In this document: positions 30,882 to 38,076 of the stretch, piece by piece
How positions within the stretch are numbered: the stretch's first letter is position 1
Layout: the number at the start of each line of letters is the position of its first letter
Assembly (NCBI GenBank): GCA_035763085.1
Contig: DASUBV010000408.1
Span: 1 to 43,492, forward strand
Length of the DNA: 43,492 bases
Direction: 5' to 3'
DNA from: DASUBV01 sp035763085
GTDB taxonomy: Bacteria > Actinomycetota > Actinomycetes > Streptosporangiales > Streptosporangiaceae
Notes under the pieces: generated by a model
Databases searched by the model: none
Told to the model about the DNA's origin: nothing
Seen by the model: only the letters and a program-made list of their open reading frames with translations
Position numbers and translations under genes: made by a program

Positions 30882-31871
30882 ATGCCTGACCTGGTCCTGA
30901 CCATGGCCATGTCGTCCTACGACCACGTCCGCGACCTTGTCAGCGGGGCCGTCCGCGCCGAGGGCATCGCGATCCGCCACCTGGAACTGCCCGTTGAGGA
31001 GATCTTCTACCGCTTCATCAAGTGGCGGGAGTTCGACGTCTCCGAGATCTCCATGGCCAAGTTCAGCACCCTGATGGCGCACGGCGACGACAGTTTCGTG
31101 GGGATCCCGGTGTTTCCCTCCCGGGTGTTCCGGCACTCGTCGATGTACGTGCGCGCCGATTCGGACCTGCACTCCCCGGCCGAACTGCGCGGCAAGCGCA
31201 TCGGCATCCCGGAATGGGCGCAGACGGCGGCGGTCTACAGTCGCGGCCTGCTGTCCGGGGAGTACGGCGTCCCCCTGACCGAGGTGGCCTGGGTGCAGGC
31301 AGGGGTGAACCAGCCCGGCCGGCGCGAGAAGGTGGCCTTCACCCTCCCGCCGGGCGTGTCCTGCACCGCAGTTCCCGACCGCTCGCTGGATGACCTGCTC
31401 CGCGCCGGGGACATCGACGCCGTGTTCAGCGCCCACGCTCCGGAGAGCTTCGAGCGGGCCGGCGGCGGCGTGCGCCGGCTGCTGGCTGACCCGGAGTCGG
31501 CTGAGCGGGAGTACTGGGCCCGCACGGGGGTCCACCCGATCATGCACGCGGTGGCGATCCGCCGGGAGATCGTCGAGGAGCATCCATGGGTGCCGGTGAC
31601 CTTGTTCAAGGCCTTCGAGGCCGCCAAGGAGCGCAGCATCCGGCGGGTCCTGGACTACACGATCTCCTCCGTCCCGGTGCCGTGGCTGCCCAGGTATGCC
31701 ACCGACACGTGGTCACAGGGCGGCCAGGACCCGTGGCCCTACGGCGTCGATGCGAACCGGCCCACCCTGGAGGCGTTTCTCGGCTACGCGCATGAGCAGG
31801 GGCTCCACGATCGCCAGCTGAAGCCGGGGGAGCTGTTCTCGCCGCATGTCGATGCCGGCTTCCGGATCTGA
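30882..31871 (+). CDS. 4,5-dihydroxyphthalate decarboxylase-family enzyme
   Basis: The ATG at 30882 has GGAGG five bases upstream. The 329-residue protein starts LVLTMAMSSYDHVRDLVSGAVRAEGIAIRHLELPVEEIFYRFIKWREFDVSEISMAKFS, the fingerprint of the family of 4,5-dihydroxyphthalate decarboxylase, whose fold derives from periplasmic binding proteins. PVFPSRVFRHSSMYVR and LRGKRIGIPEWAQTAAVY are further conserved parts. There is no signal peptide, so it acts in the cytoplasm as an enzyme, not a receptor. It probably removes a carboxyl group from a hydroxylated phthalate-like acid. It follows the importer and precedes the class II aldolase-type gene. Confidence 0.8.
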   Translation: MPDLVLTMAMSSYDHVRDLVSGAVRAEGIAIRHLELPVEEIFYRFIKWREFDVSEISMAKFSTLMAHGDDSFVGIPVFPSRVFRHSSMYVRADSDLHSPAELRGKRIGIPEWAQTAAVYSRGLLSGEYGVPLTEVAWVQAGVNQPGRREKVAFTLPPGVSCTAVPDRSLDDLLRAGDIDAVFSAHAPESFERAGGGVRRLLADPESAEREYWARTGVHPIMHAVAIRREIVEEHPWVPVTLFKAFEAAKERSIRRVLDYTISSVPVPWLPRYATDTWSQGGQDPWPYGVDANRPTLEAFLGYAHEQGLHDRQLKPGELFSPHVDAGFRI

Positions 31872-31973
31872 GGTGCCGGCCGCCGGCCGCGGGCACGAGT
31901 GCGGCCGCCCGGATGACTATCCCGGGTCCCGCGCTCACCTGGCTATCAGCAATGACGAGCAGAAAGTGGTGTG

Positions 31974-32693
31974 ATGAGCAACGCGATGAGTGCGGCCGTT
32001 CAGGCAGCGCAGGCCAACCAGGCGCTCGGCATTGCCGGGCACTCGGACATGGTCTGGGGCCATGCCTCGGTACGCGATCCCGACGGGCGGGGGGCCTGGA
32101 TGAAGGCCGCCGGGTTCGCGTTCGAGGAGATCACCGAAGACCGGGTCGTGCTGGTCTCTTCCGGCGGGGAGGTTCTCGCCGGCCAGGAGAAAAGGCACCT
32201 GGAATACCCCATCCACACGCAGATCATGGCGGCGCGCCCCGATGTGACATCCGTGGTCCACTCCCACGCGGCCGGCGCGGTCGCCTTCGCCTCCCTGGAC
32301 GTCCCGCTGCGGGCCATCTCCCACGACGCCGTCTCGTTCCTCGACCCGGACGTCCCGAGGTTCACCAGGACGGGAAACCTCATCACGACGGCGGAGCTGG
32401 GCGACGCCCTGGCTGACTCGCTGGGGGGTGCGGCGGGCGTGCTGATCCCCGGCCATGGGCTGGTCACCGTGGGGGAAACGCCCGGAATCGCGGTTATGCG
32501 TGCCATCCTCCTCAACCGCGCCTGCGCTACCCAGCTGCAGGCACTGTCGGCGGGCGGGCCCGCGCGCTGGTCCGACCAGGAAGAGGTGCGGGCGAAGCGT
32601 GAGCTCGTCGCCTCGCCGGCACTGCTGGAATCTGGCTACCGCTACCTTCTCCGGCGTGTCGCGGAAGGGACGTTCCCGCTGACCGGTATCTGA
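31974..32693 (+). CDS. Class II aldolase/adducin family protein, possible aromatic decarboxylase
   Basis: From ATG 31974 (a GTG lies one codon upstream) the product has 239 residues. The class II aldolase fold is clear: ALGIAGHSDMVWGHASVRDPDG, the metal-binding region EYPIHTQIMAARPDVTSVVHSHAAGAVAFASL, and GVLIPGHGLVTVGETPGIAVMRAILLNRACATQL. Sugar-phosphate aldolases and also 3,4-dihydroxyphthalate decarboxylase (PhtC type) belong to this family. Next to the other decarboxylase, the second role is attractive, but an aldolase is possible. It ends the cluster on the plus strand. Confidence 0.78.
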   Translation: MSNAMSAAVQAAQANQALGIAGHSDMVWGHASVRDPDGRGAWMKAAGFAFEEITEDRVVLVSSGGEVLAGQEKRHLEYPIHTQIMAARPDVTSVVHSHAAGAVAFASLDVPLRAISHDAVSFLDPDVPRFTRTGNLITTAELGDALADSLGGAAGVLIPGHGLVTVGETPGIAVMRAILLNRACATQLQALSAGGPARWSDQEEVRAKRELVASPALLESGYRYLLRRVAEGTFPLTGI

Positions 32694-32760
32694 GCGGATT
32701 GACTCGAGGGTCTGAGCGGCCTGCCAGTTACTCCAGCCGTAGCGGCGTGATGGTCAGTCG

Positions 32761-33066
32761 TTAGCCGGGCAGGCGATCATCGCCGTAGGTGGCGGTGATC
32801 TCGCTGATGACGATGCGGTAGCCCTCGTACCAGCGCCGCACCTGGCCCTTGGCCTCGCGGTGCTGCGGGAACCGGGCCAGGCGGGCGACCGGCTCCTTGT
32901 CAGCGAAGTAGTAGATGGCGTTGGCCACGCCACCCTCGGGCGCGAGCCACTGCTCGACCTTCTCGGAGCCGGGCAGGCTCCGCGCAAACTGGTCGATCTG
33001 CGCGTCGAGACGGCGGAAGTCCTCGTCGTAGGTGCCGGGCTTGAAGATGACCTGGCAGCAGATCAT
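32761..33066 (-). CDS. ABM-fold (antibiotic biosynthesis monooxygenase-like) protein
   Basis: The ATG at 33066 overlaps the stop of the B3/4 gene (ATGA) and gives 101 residues, the usual size of a dimeric alpha-beta barrel protein. MICCQVIFKPGTYDEDFRRLDAQIDQFARSLPGSEKVEQWLAPEGGVANAIYYFADKEPVARLARFPQHREAKGQVRRWYEGYRIVISEITATYGD contains the F-P-x-H-x-x-A-K ending helix typical of ABM proteins of the YgiN/IsdG-like superfamily. Members act as monooxygenases or as small stress proteins. The partner genes do not decide which. The call rests on family pattern only. Confidence 0.65.
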   Translation of the reverse strand: MICCQVIFKPGTYDEDFRRLDAQIDQFARSLPGSEKVEQWLAPEGGVANAIYYFADKEPVARLARFPQHREAKGQVRRWYEGYRIVISEITATYGDDRLPG

Positions 33067-33788
33067 GCGGGGATCCTCGCGATGAGCCGGGTGGCGACCC
33101 GCACGTCGGGTCCGAGCTGCCGCACGTGGGCCAGCAGGTCGTCGGCGGCAGCGGCCAGGTCGTCGTCGGTCACGGGGCTGAGCGCGTCGAGGATGAAAAG
33201 CGCGCCCGTGGTGTGCGGGGTGAGCTGAGTGCGCCGGCACTGGCGCCAGTTCCAGCGACGGCAGGTCACTCCGGTCTTGTCGCACCAGACGACCTCGCCC
33301 GGGTCGGGGTGCTCGACGACGGTCTCGCCGCTGGCCGCGGTCTCGAAGGACTCAGTCCCGGCCGCCCGGATGAGCCGGGGACTGCCCGCGTAGCTGGTGA
33401 GGTCCTCGCCGCCGAGCGGAATCTGGTGCAGGACCGACACGGCGTTGTAGATGTCGGTGAGGCGGTTGACACGCGGCAGGCCATGGCTTGCGCGACGGGT
33501 GAGGGCTTCGAGGCTGTTGCGGGTGCGCTGGGGCTTTGCCCCGAAGGAGCGGTAAGCCTCACGCCAGGCTGCGACATGCGGTAGCTCGTAAACGGGAGCG
33601 TCTGCCAGCAACCCGGCTGCGGCTTTCTCGGCCCGGCACAGGAGTGCCTCGCTGTGACCGTCAGTAGGACCCGGGGTCACGCCGTCGACCGCGAGCAGCA
33701 GCGCCCGGTAGTCGGGCCGGAGCGTCAGCACGTCGTCGTCGATCCGGGCACCGTCCAGAAACTCCTGCCACGTGCTGGCCTCAGCCAT
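33063..33788 (-). CDS. B3/4 tRNA-binding domain protein
   Basis: From ATG 33788 the protein has 241 residues. WREAYRSFGAKPQRTRNSLEALTRRASHGLPRVNRLTDIYNAVSVLHQIPLGGEDLTSY is the hallmark of the B3/4 domain of phenylalanyl-tRNA synthetase beta chains in its free-standing form. Later FIVDALSP-like FILDALSPVTDDDLAAAADDLLAHV follows. In the synthetase this region edits misacylated tRNA; the free proteins are presumed to act in similar quality control, without proof. It overlaps the upstream XRE-cupin gene by eight bases and the downstream ABM gene by four, so the three form one operon. Confidence 0.82.
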   Translation of the reverse strand: MAEASTWQEFLDGARIDDDVLTLRPDYRALLLAVDGVTPGPTDGHSEALLCRAEKAAAGLLADAPVYELPHVAAWREAYRSFGAKPQRTRNSLEALTRRASHGLPRVNRLTDIYNAVSVLHQIPLGGEDLTSYAGSPRLIRAAGTESFETAASGETVVEHPDPGEVVWCDKTGVTCRRWNWRQCRRTQLTPHTTGALFILDALSPVTDDDLAAAADDLLAHVRQLGPDVRVATRLIARIPA

Positions 33789-34386
33789 GGCTGACCTCGG
33801 TGCGGCTGACTGACCCGACGCCGGGCTCGAACACGGCCAGGGAGAACCTCGCTGGTGAGTTCCCGCGATTGGCATAGGAGTGGCTGACGTTGCCCGGAAA
33901 AGCGACCGCGTCACCGCGCCCGAGGACGACTGACTGGCCGGCCGCCTCGACCGTGATGGTGCCTTCCCGGACCTGGATCAGCTCCTTGGTGCGGGTCGAG
34001 TGAGCCTCGCTGGCGTGCTGATCACCGGGTGCCAGCGTCCAGTCCCACAGCTCCGCCACATCGGGTGGCCCGGTGCCTGCGACCAGCAGGCCGCGCCCGC
34101 CGGCGGCGCTCGACCACAGCGCGGCGCCCTCGCCGTTGCGGGTGACCCTGAGAGAGGCCGGCCCGGGCGGCTCAACCAGCGCGGGAAGGCCGATTCCCAG
34201 CGCATCGCTGAGCCGCAGCAGCATCCCCACACTGGGGTTGGCCGTCCCCTGCTCGACGTTGACCAGCATGCGCCGGCTCAGCCCGGCAACTCCTGCCAGG
34301 TGATCGAGAGTCCAGCTGCGCGAAATCCGCTCCTGGCGGACGCGGGCGCCGATCGCCGTCGCCAGGGCAGTCGCTGTCTCGTCCAT
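33781..34386 (-). CDS. XRE-cupin transcriptional regulator
   Basis: ATG 34386 gives 201 residues, with a TATAGT box six bases upstream (leaderless). The N-terminal helix-turn-helix runs from about 12 to 65 (ARVRQERISRSWTLDHLAGVAGLSRRMLVNVEQGTANPSVGMLLRLSDALGIGL). The C-terminal cupin is about 105-190 (LAPGDQHASEAHSTRTKELIQVREGTITVEAAGQSVVLGRGDAVAFPGNVSHSYANRG), with the metal-type pattern reduced. Such regulators sense a small ligand or metal and repress their own operon. The perfect palindrome at 34390-34403 covers its own promoter, which fits autoregulation. Confidence 0.85.
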   Translation of the reverse strand: MDETATALATAIGARVRQERISRSWTLDHLAGVAGLSRRMLVNVEQGTANPSVGMLLRLSDALGIGLPALVEPPGPASLRVTRNGEGAALWSSAAGGRGLLVAGTGPPDVAELWDWTLAPGDQHASEAHSTRTKELIQVREGTITVEAAGQSVVLGRGDAVAFPGNVSHSYANRGNSPARFSLAVFEPGVGSVSRTEVSHG

Positions 34387-34389
34387 GAG

Positions 34390-34403
34390 TGCACTATAGT
34401 GCA
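34390..34403. promoter_or_regulatory. Perfect palindrome over the XRE-cupin -10 box
   Basis: TGCACTATAGTGCA is a perfect 14-base palindrome. It contains the TATAGT -10 box of the minus-strand gene and ends just four bases before its ATG. A further half-site, TGCAC, lies near 34410. A bound regulator would block transcription directly, so it is a strong candidate for the operator of the XRE-cupin protein itself. Confidence 0.65.
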
Positions 34404-34473
34404 TTCCTCGTGCACCATAAATCAGTCCCCGTGAGCTGCCTAGCGACGAAGGATCGGTAGCGACCAAGGATCG

Positions 34474-34848
34474 CTAGCCAGGGGGCAGTGGCCGCAGGAC
34501 ACAGAACTCGTTGCCTTCGGGATCGGCCAGTACCACCCAGCTGACGTCGCTGCCCTGGCCTACCGAGACCGGCGTGGCGCCCAGCGCCTGCAGCCGGGCT
34601 ACCTCGGCTTCCTGGTCATCCGGGCGCAGGTCCAGGTGCAGCCGGTTCTTGACCGCCTTGGACTCTGGCACGCGGAGAAATACCAGGTCAGCTGCCACGC
34701 CATCCTCGGCGCTGCCGGCTGGCGGTTCCAGTACTACCTCGTCCGGCTCGTCAAAGGTCCGGCGCCAGCCCAGTGCCTCAGCCCAGAAGCGGGCGACCCG
34801 GTCCGGGTCGGCGGTGTCGACGGACACGTTTTGCATTCGCAGGGACAT
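34474..34848 (-). CDS. VOC (glyoxalase-fold) family protein
   Basis: The 124-residue protein is a single glyoxalase/bleomycin-resistance-type module: MQNVSVDTADPDRVARFWAEALGWRRTFDEPDEVVLEPP, then the middle NRLHLDLRPDDQEAEVARLQALGATPVSVGQ and the end WVVLADPEGNEFCVLRPL. The His in LHLDLR and the Glu in GNEFCVL are the usual metal ligands, so it may be active with a divalent metal. The substrate is unknown. It is divergent from glnE, and the 17-base element at 34879-34895 lies between. Confidence 0.8.
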   Translation of the reverse strand: MSLRMQNVSVDTADPDRVARFWAEALGWRRTFDEPDEVVLEPPAGSAEDGVAADLVFLRVPESKAVKNRLHLDLRPDDQEAEVARLQALGATPVSVGQGSDVSWVVLADPEGNEFCVLRPLPPG

Positions 34849-34878
34849 GGATGCTGAGTCTGGCGCAGCCGGCTAGCG

Positions 34879-34895
34879 CGGGCCAGGTAATTTCG
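34879..34895. repeat. 17-base intergenic element, copy 2
   Basis: Read on the minus strand this is CGAAATTACCTGGCCCG, identical to 954-970. It is oriented toward the VOC gene in the same way as copy 1 is oriented toward the acetyltransferase at 1001. On the other side lies the glnE start box TAACGT (34914-34919). Confidence 0.5.
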
Positions 34896-34925
34896 GCCGC
34901 TGTCGGCGGCCGATAACGTGCAGGG

Positions 34926-37900
34926 GTGAGCATGCCGCGCGGGACGCTGGCCGGGCAGCTGGCAGCGATGGGCTTTGCCGATACCGGGCGCGCTCAGGTC
35001 CTGCTCACCAGTGAGCTGGATCTGGACGCGACCGGGGCGGACGCGCCGCTGGTCGAGTCTCTGGCGGCGGCCGCCGACCCGGACCTGGCGCTGGCCGCGC
35101 TGGCCCGGATGGCCCCCGGCCGCGAGCTGCGGGCCGCGCTGCGGGCCGATGAGGGCCTGCGCGGCCGGCTGGTCAGCGTGCTGGGCGCCAGCGCGGCCCT
35201 CGGCGGCCACCTGGCCCGGCGGCCGGAGGACTGGCGGGTGCTGGCCGGGCCGCAGGCGCTGGACCGGCCCGCCGCGGCCGCCCTGGCGGCCGGGCTGCGG
35301 GACGCGGTCCGGCAGGCGGCCGAAGCTGGCCAGGACCCGGCCACCGAGCTGCGGCTGGCCTACCGGCGCCGGCTGCTGCACCTGGCCGCGCGGGACCTGA
35401 CCGGCGCCGACCCGCTGGAGAGCGTCACCGCCGAGCTGGCCGACCTGGCCGCCGCGGCGCTGGCCGCCGCGCTGGTCATCGCCGAGGCCAGCCTGCCGCC
35501 CGGCGCCCCGCCCGCCCGGCTGGCGGTGATCGCGATGGGCAAGTGCGGCGGCCGGGAGCTGAACTACGCCAGCGACGTTGACGTGATCTTCGTGGCCGCC
35601 CCGGCCGGCGAGCCGGGCGGGGCGGCGGCCGAGGCGGCCGCGCTGCGCACCGCGACGGCGCTGGCCAGCGCCATGATCCGGGTCTGCTCCCGGCCCGCGC
35701 CTGAGGGGATGCTGTTCCCGGTCGACCCGAACCTGCGCCCCGAGGGCCGCGACGGCCCGCTGGTCCGCACCCTGGCCAGCCACCGGGCCTACTACGAGCG
35801 CTGGGCCAAGACCTGGGAGTTCCAGGCGCTGCTCAAGGCCCGGCCGGTGGCCGGCGACGCGCAGCTCGGCGCGGCCTACGTGCAGACCGTCGGCCCGATG
35901 GTGTGGCAGGCCGCGCAGCGCCCCGACTTCGTCGCCGACGTCCAGGCGATGCGCCGCCGGGTGCTGGGCAGCCTGCCGCCCGGCGAGGCGGGGCGGGAGC
36001 TGAAGCTGGGCCCCGGCGGGCTGCGCGACATCGAGTTCGCCGTCCAGCTGCTGCAGCTGGTGCACGGCCGGGCCGACGACACGCTGCGCGCGGGCGGCAC
36101 CCTGGCGGCGCTGGCCGCGCTGGCCGCCGGCGGGTACGTCGGCCGGGCCGACGCGGCCGGGCTGGCCGGCGCCTACCGGTTCCTGCGCAGCGTCGAGCAC
36201 CTGCTGCAGCTGCGCCGGCTGCGCCGCACGCACATCCTGCCCGAGGATGCGGCCACCCTGCGCCAGGTCGGCCGGGCGCTGCGCCGCATCGATGCCGCCC
36301 GTGCCAGCGCCGGCCCGGACCGCGCCGGCCCGGACAGCGGCCGCGGCGACAGTGCCCGCCCCGGAGCCGGGCGCCCCGACGGCGGCCGCGGCGACCCGGC
36401 GGAGGAGCTGACCGCCCAGTGGCGGCGGCAGGCCAGCGAGGTCCGGGAGCTGCACGAGAAGCTGTTCTACCGGCCGCTGCTGGACGCGGTGGCCCGGCTG
36501 CCCGGCGACGCCGTCCGGCTCACTCCCGAGGCGGCGATCCAGCGACTGGAGGCACTCGGCTACGTCGACCCGGCCGGGGCGCTGCGGCACATCGAGGCGC
36601 TTACCTCCGGGGTCAGCCGCCGCGCTGCCATCCAGCGCACCCTGCTGCCGGTGCTGCTCGGCTGGTTCGCCGACGCGCCTCAGCCCGACGCCGGCCTGCT
36701 GGCCTTCCGCCAGGTCAGCGAGGCCCTCGGCAACTCCCCGTGGTACCTGCGACTGCTGCGCGACAACACGATCGTGGCCCAGCGGATGGCCCGGCTGCTG
36801 GCCTCGGGCCGGTACGCGGCCGGGCTGCTGCTGCGCGCCCCCGAGGCGGTCGCGATGCTGGCCGACGACGCCGAGCTGGCGCCGCGCCCGGCCGGGGCGC
36901 TGCGCGAGGAGGCGCTGGCCGCGGTCGGCCGGCACGCCGATGCGGAACAGGCGGCCGGGGCCGTGCTGGCCATCCGCCGCCGCGAGCTGCTGCGCACGGC
37001 CATGGCCTGCGTGCTGGGCCTGGCCACCGTGAGCGACCGCGGTACCGCGCTGACCAGCGTCGCGGCGGTCACGGTGGGCGCCGCGCTGGAGGCCGCGATC
37101 GCCGAGGCGCAGGCCGAGGCCGGGCCGCTGCCGACCCGGATCGCGGTGATCGCGATGGGCCGCTTCGGCGGTCAGGAGATGGGCTTCGCCAGCGACGCCG
37201 ACGTGATGTTCGTGCACGACCCGGTCGACGGCGCCGCGGAGGAGGCGGCGACGCGGGCCGCGCACGCGGTGGCCGAGCGGCTGCGGGCGCTGCTGGCCCG
37301 GCCCGGCCCCGACCCGGCGCTGGCGGTGGACGCCGGGCTGCGGCCCGAGGGACGGCAGGGCCCGCTGGTGCGCACCCTGGCCTCCTACCGTGCCTACTAC
37401 CGGCGCTGGTCGGTGCCCTGGGAGGCGCAGGCCCTGCTGCGGGCCGGCTTCGTGGCTGGTGACCCGGCCCTGGGCGCGGCGTTCGCGGAGATGGCCGACG
37501 AGATCCGCTATCCGCAGGGCGGCATCGGCGAGGATTCCGTTCGGGAAATCCGGCGGATCAAGGCCCGCATGGAAGCCGAGCGGATGCCGCGCGGCATGGA
37601 CCGGGCGCTCAACCTGAAGCTGGGGCCGGGCGGGCTGGCCGACGTGGAATGGGTGGCGCAGCTGCTGCAGCTGCGGCACGCGCACGCGGTGCCGGGGCTG
37701 CGCACCACCGGGACGCTGGCCGCGCTGGAGGCGGCTCGCGACGCCGCGCTGGCCGGCGCCGCGGACGTGGCGGCGCTGTCCGCCGCGTGGCAGCTGGCCA
37801 CGCGGATCCGGGACGGGGTGATGCTGCTGCGCGGGCGCGGCTCGGACGCGCTGCCGTCGGCCGCGGCCGAGCTAGCCGTGGTGGCCCGGCTGCTGGGCTA

Positions 37901-37991
37901 CCCGCCGGACGGCGCGCAGCAGCTGGCCGAGGACTGGCGGCGGACCGCGCGGCAGGCCCGCAACGTGATGGAGCGCCTGTTCTACGGCTAG
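34926..37991 (+). CDS. glnE: Bifunctional glutamine synthetase adenylyltransferase/adenylyl-removase
   Basis: This 1021-residue enzyme adds AMP to glutamine synthetase and removes it again. It has two nucleotidyltransferase domains with helical domains between. The first (removase) has LAVIAMGKCGGRELNYASDVDVIFV near residue 200; the second (transferase) has IAVIAMGRFGGQEMGFASDADVMFVHD near 745. Both have the GRFGG-x-E and D-x-D metal motifs, and each has the R-P-E-G-R-x-G-P-L-V-R-T-L-A-S signature. An Ala/Gly/Pro/Asp/Arg-rich insert (about 458-496) separates the halves. GTG 34926 follows TAACGT by six bases. It acts on GlnA-type enzymes such as the one at 15329-16690, if that is a target. Confidence 0.96.
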   Translation: MSMPRGTLAGQLAAMGFADTGRAQVLLTSELDLDATGADAPLVESLAAAADPDLALAALARMAPGRELRAALRADEGLRGRLVSVLGASAALGGHLARRPEDWRVLAGPQALDRPAAAALAAGLRDAVRQAAEAGQDPATELRLAYRRRLLHLAARDLTGADPLESVTAELADLAAAALAAALVIAEASLPPGAPPARLAVIAMGKCGGRELNYASDVDVIFVAAPAGEPGGAAAEAAALRTATALASAMIRVCSRPAPEGMLFPVDPNLRPEGRDGPLVRTLASHRAYYERWAKTWEFQALLKARPVAGDAQLGAAYVQTVGPMVWQAAQRPDFVADVQAMRRRVLGSLPPGEAGRELKLGPGGLRDIEFAVQLLQLVHGRADDTLRAGGTLAALAALAAGGYVGRADAAGLAGAYRFLRSVEHLLQLRRLRRTHILPEDAATLRQVGRALRRIDAARASAGPDRAGPDSGRGDSARPGAGRPDGGRGDPAEELTAQWRRQASEVRELHEKLFYRPLLDAVARLPGDAVRLTPEAAIQRLEALGYVDPAGALRHIEALTSGVSRRAAIQRTLLPVLLGWFADAPQPDAGLLAFRQVSEALGNSPWYLRLLRDNTIVAQRMARLLASGRYAAGLLLRAPEAVAMLADDAELAPRPAGALREEALAAVGRHADAEQAAGAVLAIRRRELLRTAMACVLGLATVSDRGTALTSVAAVTVGAALEAAIAEAQAEAGPLPTRIAVIAMGRFGGQEMGFASDADVMFVHDPVDGAAEEAATRAAHAVAERLRALLARPGPDPALAVDAGLRPEGRQGPLVRTLASYRAYYRRWSVPWEAQALLRAGFVAGDPALGAAFAEMADEIRYPQGGIGEDSVREIRRIKARMEAERMPRGMDRALNLKLGPGGLADVEWVAQLLQLRHAHAVPGLRTTGTLAALEAARDAALAGAADVAALSAAWQLATRIRDGVMLLRGRGSDALPSAAAELAVVARLLGYPPDGAQQLAEDWRRTARQARNVMERLFYG

Positions 37992-38076
37992 CGGCGCTGC
38001 GCCTGGTACCGCGGTAGGGGGCCGGCTACGGCCGCCGGGCGCGGCGGCCTGCGCCCGTAACGGGCATGCTAAAGGG

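Noticed and set aside
30882..31871. Reading the decarboxylase-family gene as a second substrate-binding protein
   Set aside because: The fold is related, but there is no signal peptide or lipobox, and the conserved words match the decarboxylase family.
34734..37685. 983-residue open frame on the minus strand across glnE
   Set aside because: It mirrors glnE, whose catalytic motifs are unmistakable; the product is low-complexity Arg/Gln/Pro-rich sequence with no domain. Long antisense frames are common in GC-rich DNA.
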